Below, piece after piece: positions 63,318 through 64,000 of a stretch of 64,000 nt of DNA (within the stretch, counting starts at the first letter, position 1; every line of letters starts with the position of its first letter). The DNA is taken from contig CM028884.1 in assembly GCA_016801885.1 (NCBI GenBank), positions 24,801,005-24,865,004 of the forward strand, given 5' to 3'. The stretch comes from Toxotes chatareus (taxonomy: Eukaryota > Chordata > Actinopteri > Toxotidae). The position numbers were made by a program, and so were the translations under genes. The notes below the pieces were generated by a model that worked only from the letters and a program-made list of their open reading frames with translations, searched no databases and had not been told where the DNA came from.

Positions 63318-64000
63318 CTCACTGACCTGAGTGCTTCTCTAATGATGGTGCATGATGTCACATGTTGTTTCCAGCTGCCTTTGCTCACCTGCCACCAGGC
63401 GGGGGGTGGGGTAACAAGCTGCTCACAGTGAGGTTAACAGAACTTTAACGGTGAGTGTGCGTGAGTGTGTGTCTCTGTCACTGTTTGACAGGAAAAGGTT
63501 AAATTTATCAGCAACAAGCTGCAGAGACAAGTGTGAGCTGGAACATTCATGAAGCTGTCTGCCAGTTTAAACCAGTTCCAACCAGTTTACCCGAGTGTGT
63601 GTGTGTCCTCCTCAGCTCCAGTGTGAATGAGCAGCCTGACTCTCAGCCAGCAGTCGTGTGTTTTATTTGTGTCGGCGAGGCGTCGTGACTCTCAGCGTTT
63701 CTGTTTCTGGTTGTGTCTGGAGCCCACTGCGGAGGAGGACAGGGAGAGAGGGAGGGGGGGTGAGGGAGGGGTGAGCGAGCTGCAGGCAGAGGAGGAGAGA
63801 GAGGACAGACAGCAGTGTGGGCTGAATGTCAGCGGAGGTGAGTCAGTGCTGCTGCAGGCGGAGGCTTCTGGAAACTCACCTGAGAGGCAGGCGGACAGGT
63901 GCACCACTGAGCACTGATTTAAAACCAACTAATTTGTTGTTCTCTAAAAATCTTTTCTCCAAATGTGCAGACTTCACCTTTCAGAGCTGCTTCCAAATGT
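63318..64000. other. right-edge stretch, no gene supported
   Basis: Purine-rich sequence at 63735-63810 gives open frames on both strands without recognisable content. A consensus donor (ctctcag|gtgagt) on the minus strand near 63875 could belong to an exon of a gene entering from the right, but no coding frame backs it. Confidence 0.35.

Noticed and set aside
63627..63928. Open frames on both strands at the right edge
   Set aside because: Purine-rich low-complexity DNA explains them; no recognisable family and no confirmed splice sites.

Overview
This is vertebrate nuclear DNA, almost certainly from a ray-finned (teleost) fish. The evidence is split genes with GT-AG introns, abundant CA/TG microsatellites, degenerate fish-type LINE and Tc1/mariner debris, and coding exons that assemble into recognisable vertebrate proteins. 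Six protein-coding genes can be reconstructed exon by exon with matching splice phases. No bacterial, viral or CRISPR feature was seen.

Layout. Positions 1-18.3 kb contain no gene I can support. They hold several long, high-complexity, TAATTA/ATGCAAAT-rich blocks that look like conserved non-coding elements of a developmental regulator, separated by microsatellites, plus a possible first exon of a minus-strand gene at the extreme left edge. At 18.4-20.1 kb lies gtf2a2 (TFIIA gamma, plus strand). It converges on slc2a4rg/znf395 (minus, 26.3 to 22.3 kb), a C2H2 plus C-clamp transcription factor. A LIME1/PAG-like transmembrane adaptor gene (minus, 36.8 to 34.0 kb) lies upstream of it. A membrane progestin receptor of the PAQR7/8 class (minus, 43.1 to 41.2 kb) follows, then two IL-17A/F cytokine genes in divergent orientation (minus, 46.6 to 44.6 kb; plus, 54.4 to 55.3 kb). 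The last gene is a stathmin-4-type gene (minus, 59.6 to 58.0 kb). The rest is intergenic: transposon remnants, two strong inverted repeats (39.8 and 40.6 kb), a CpG-rich possibly transposon-derived block with an orphan exon-like ORF (47.2-48.8 kb), and simple repeats.

How the genes relate. The LIME1 - SLC2A4RG order and shared orientation match the human 20q13.33 neighbourhood. IL17A/F next to PAQR8 matches human 6p12. The stathmin and TFIIA genes come from other human neighbourhoods, so the window is a mosaic of ancestral linkage groups. The genes are not an operon or pathway, though the adaptor and the two cytokines are all immune-related.

Most notable observations: the plus-strand IL-17 gene has a one-base frameshift, a Met-codon microsatellite forming its signal-peptide core, and loss of both cysteines of the inter-chain disulfide. 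The stathmin lacks about nine residues including the family-invariant ENNNF segment. The adaptor gene has an internal exon duplication, and several of its 3' splice sites abut (TG)n tracts. Two long near-perfect hairpins lie near 40 kb. I did not find a convincingly new multi-gene system. All homology calls are from recall, without database searches.
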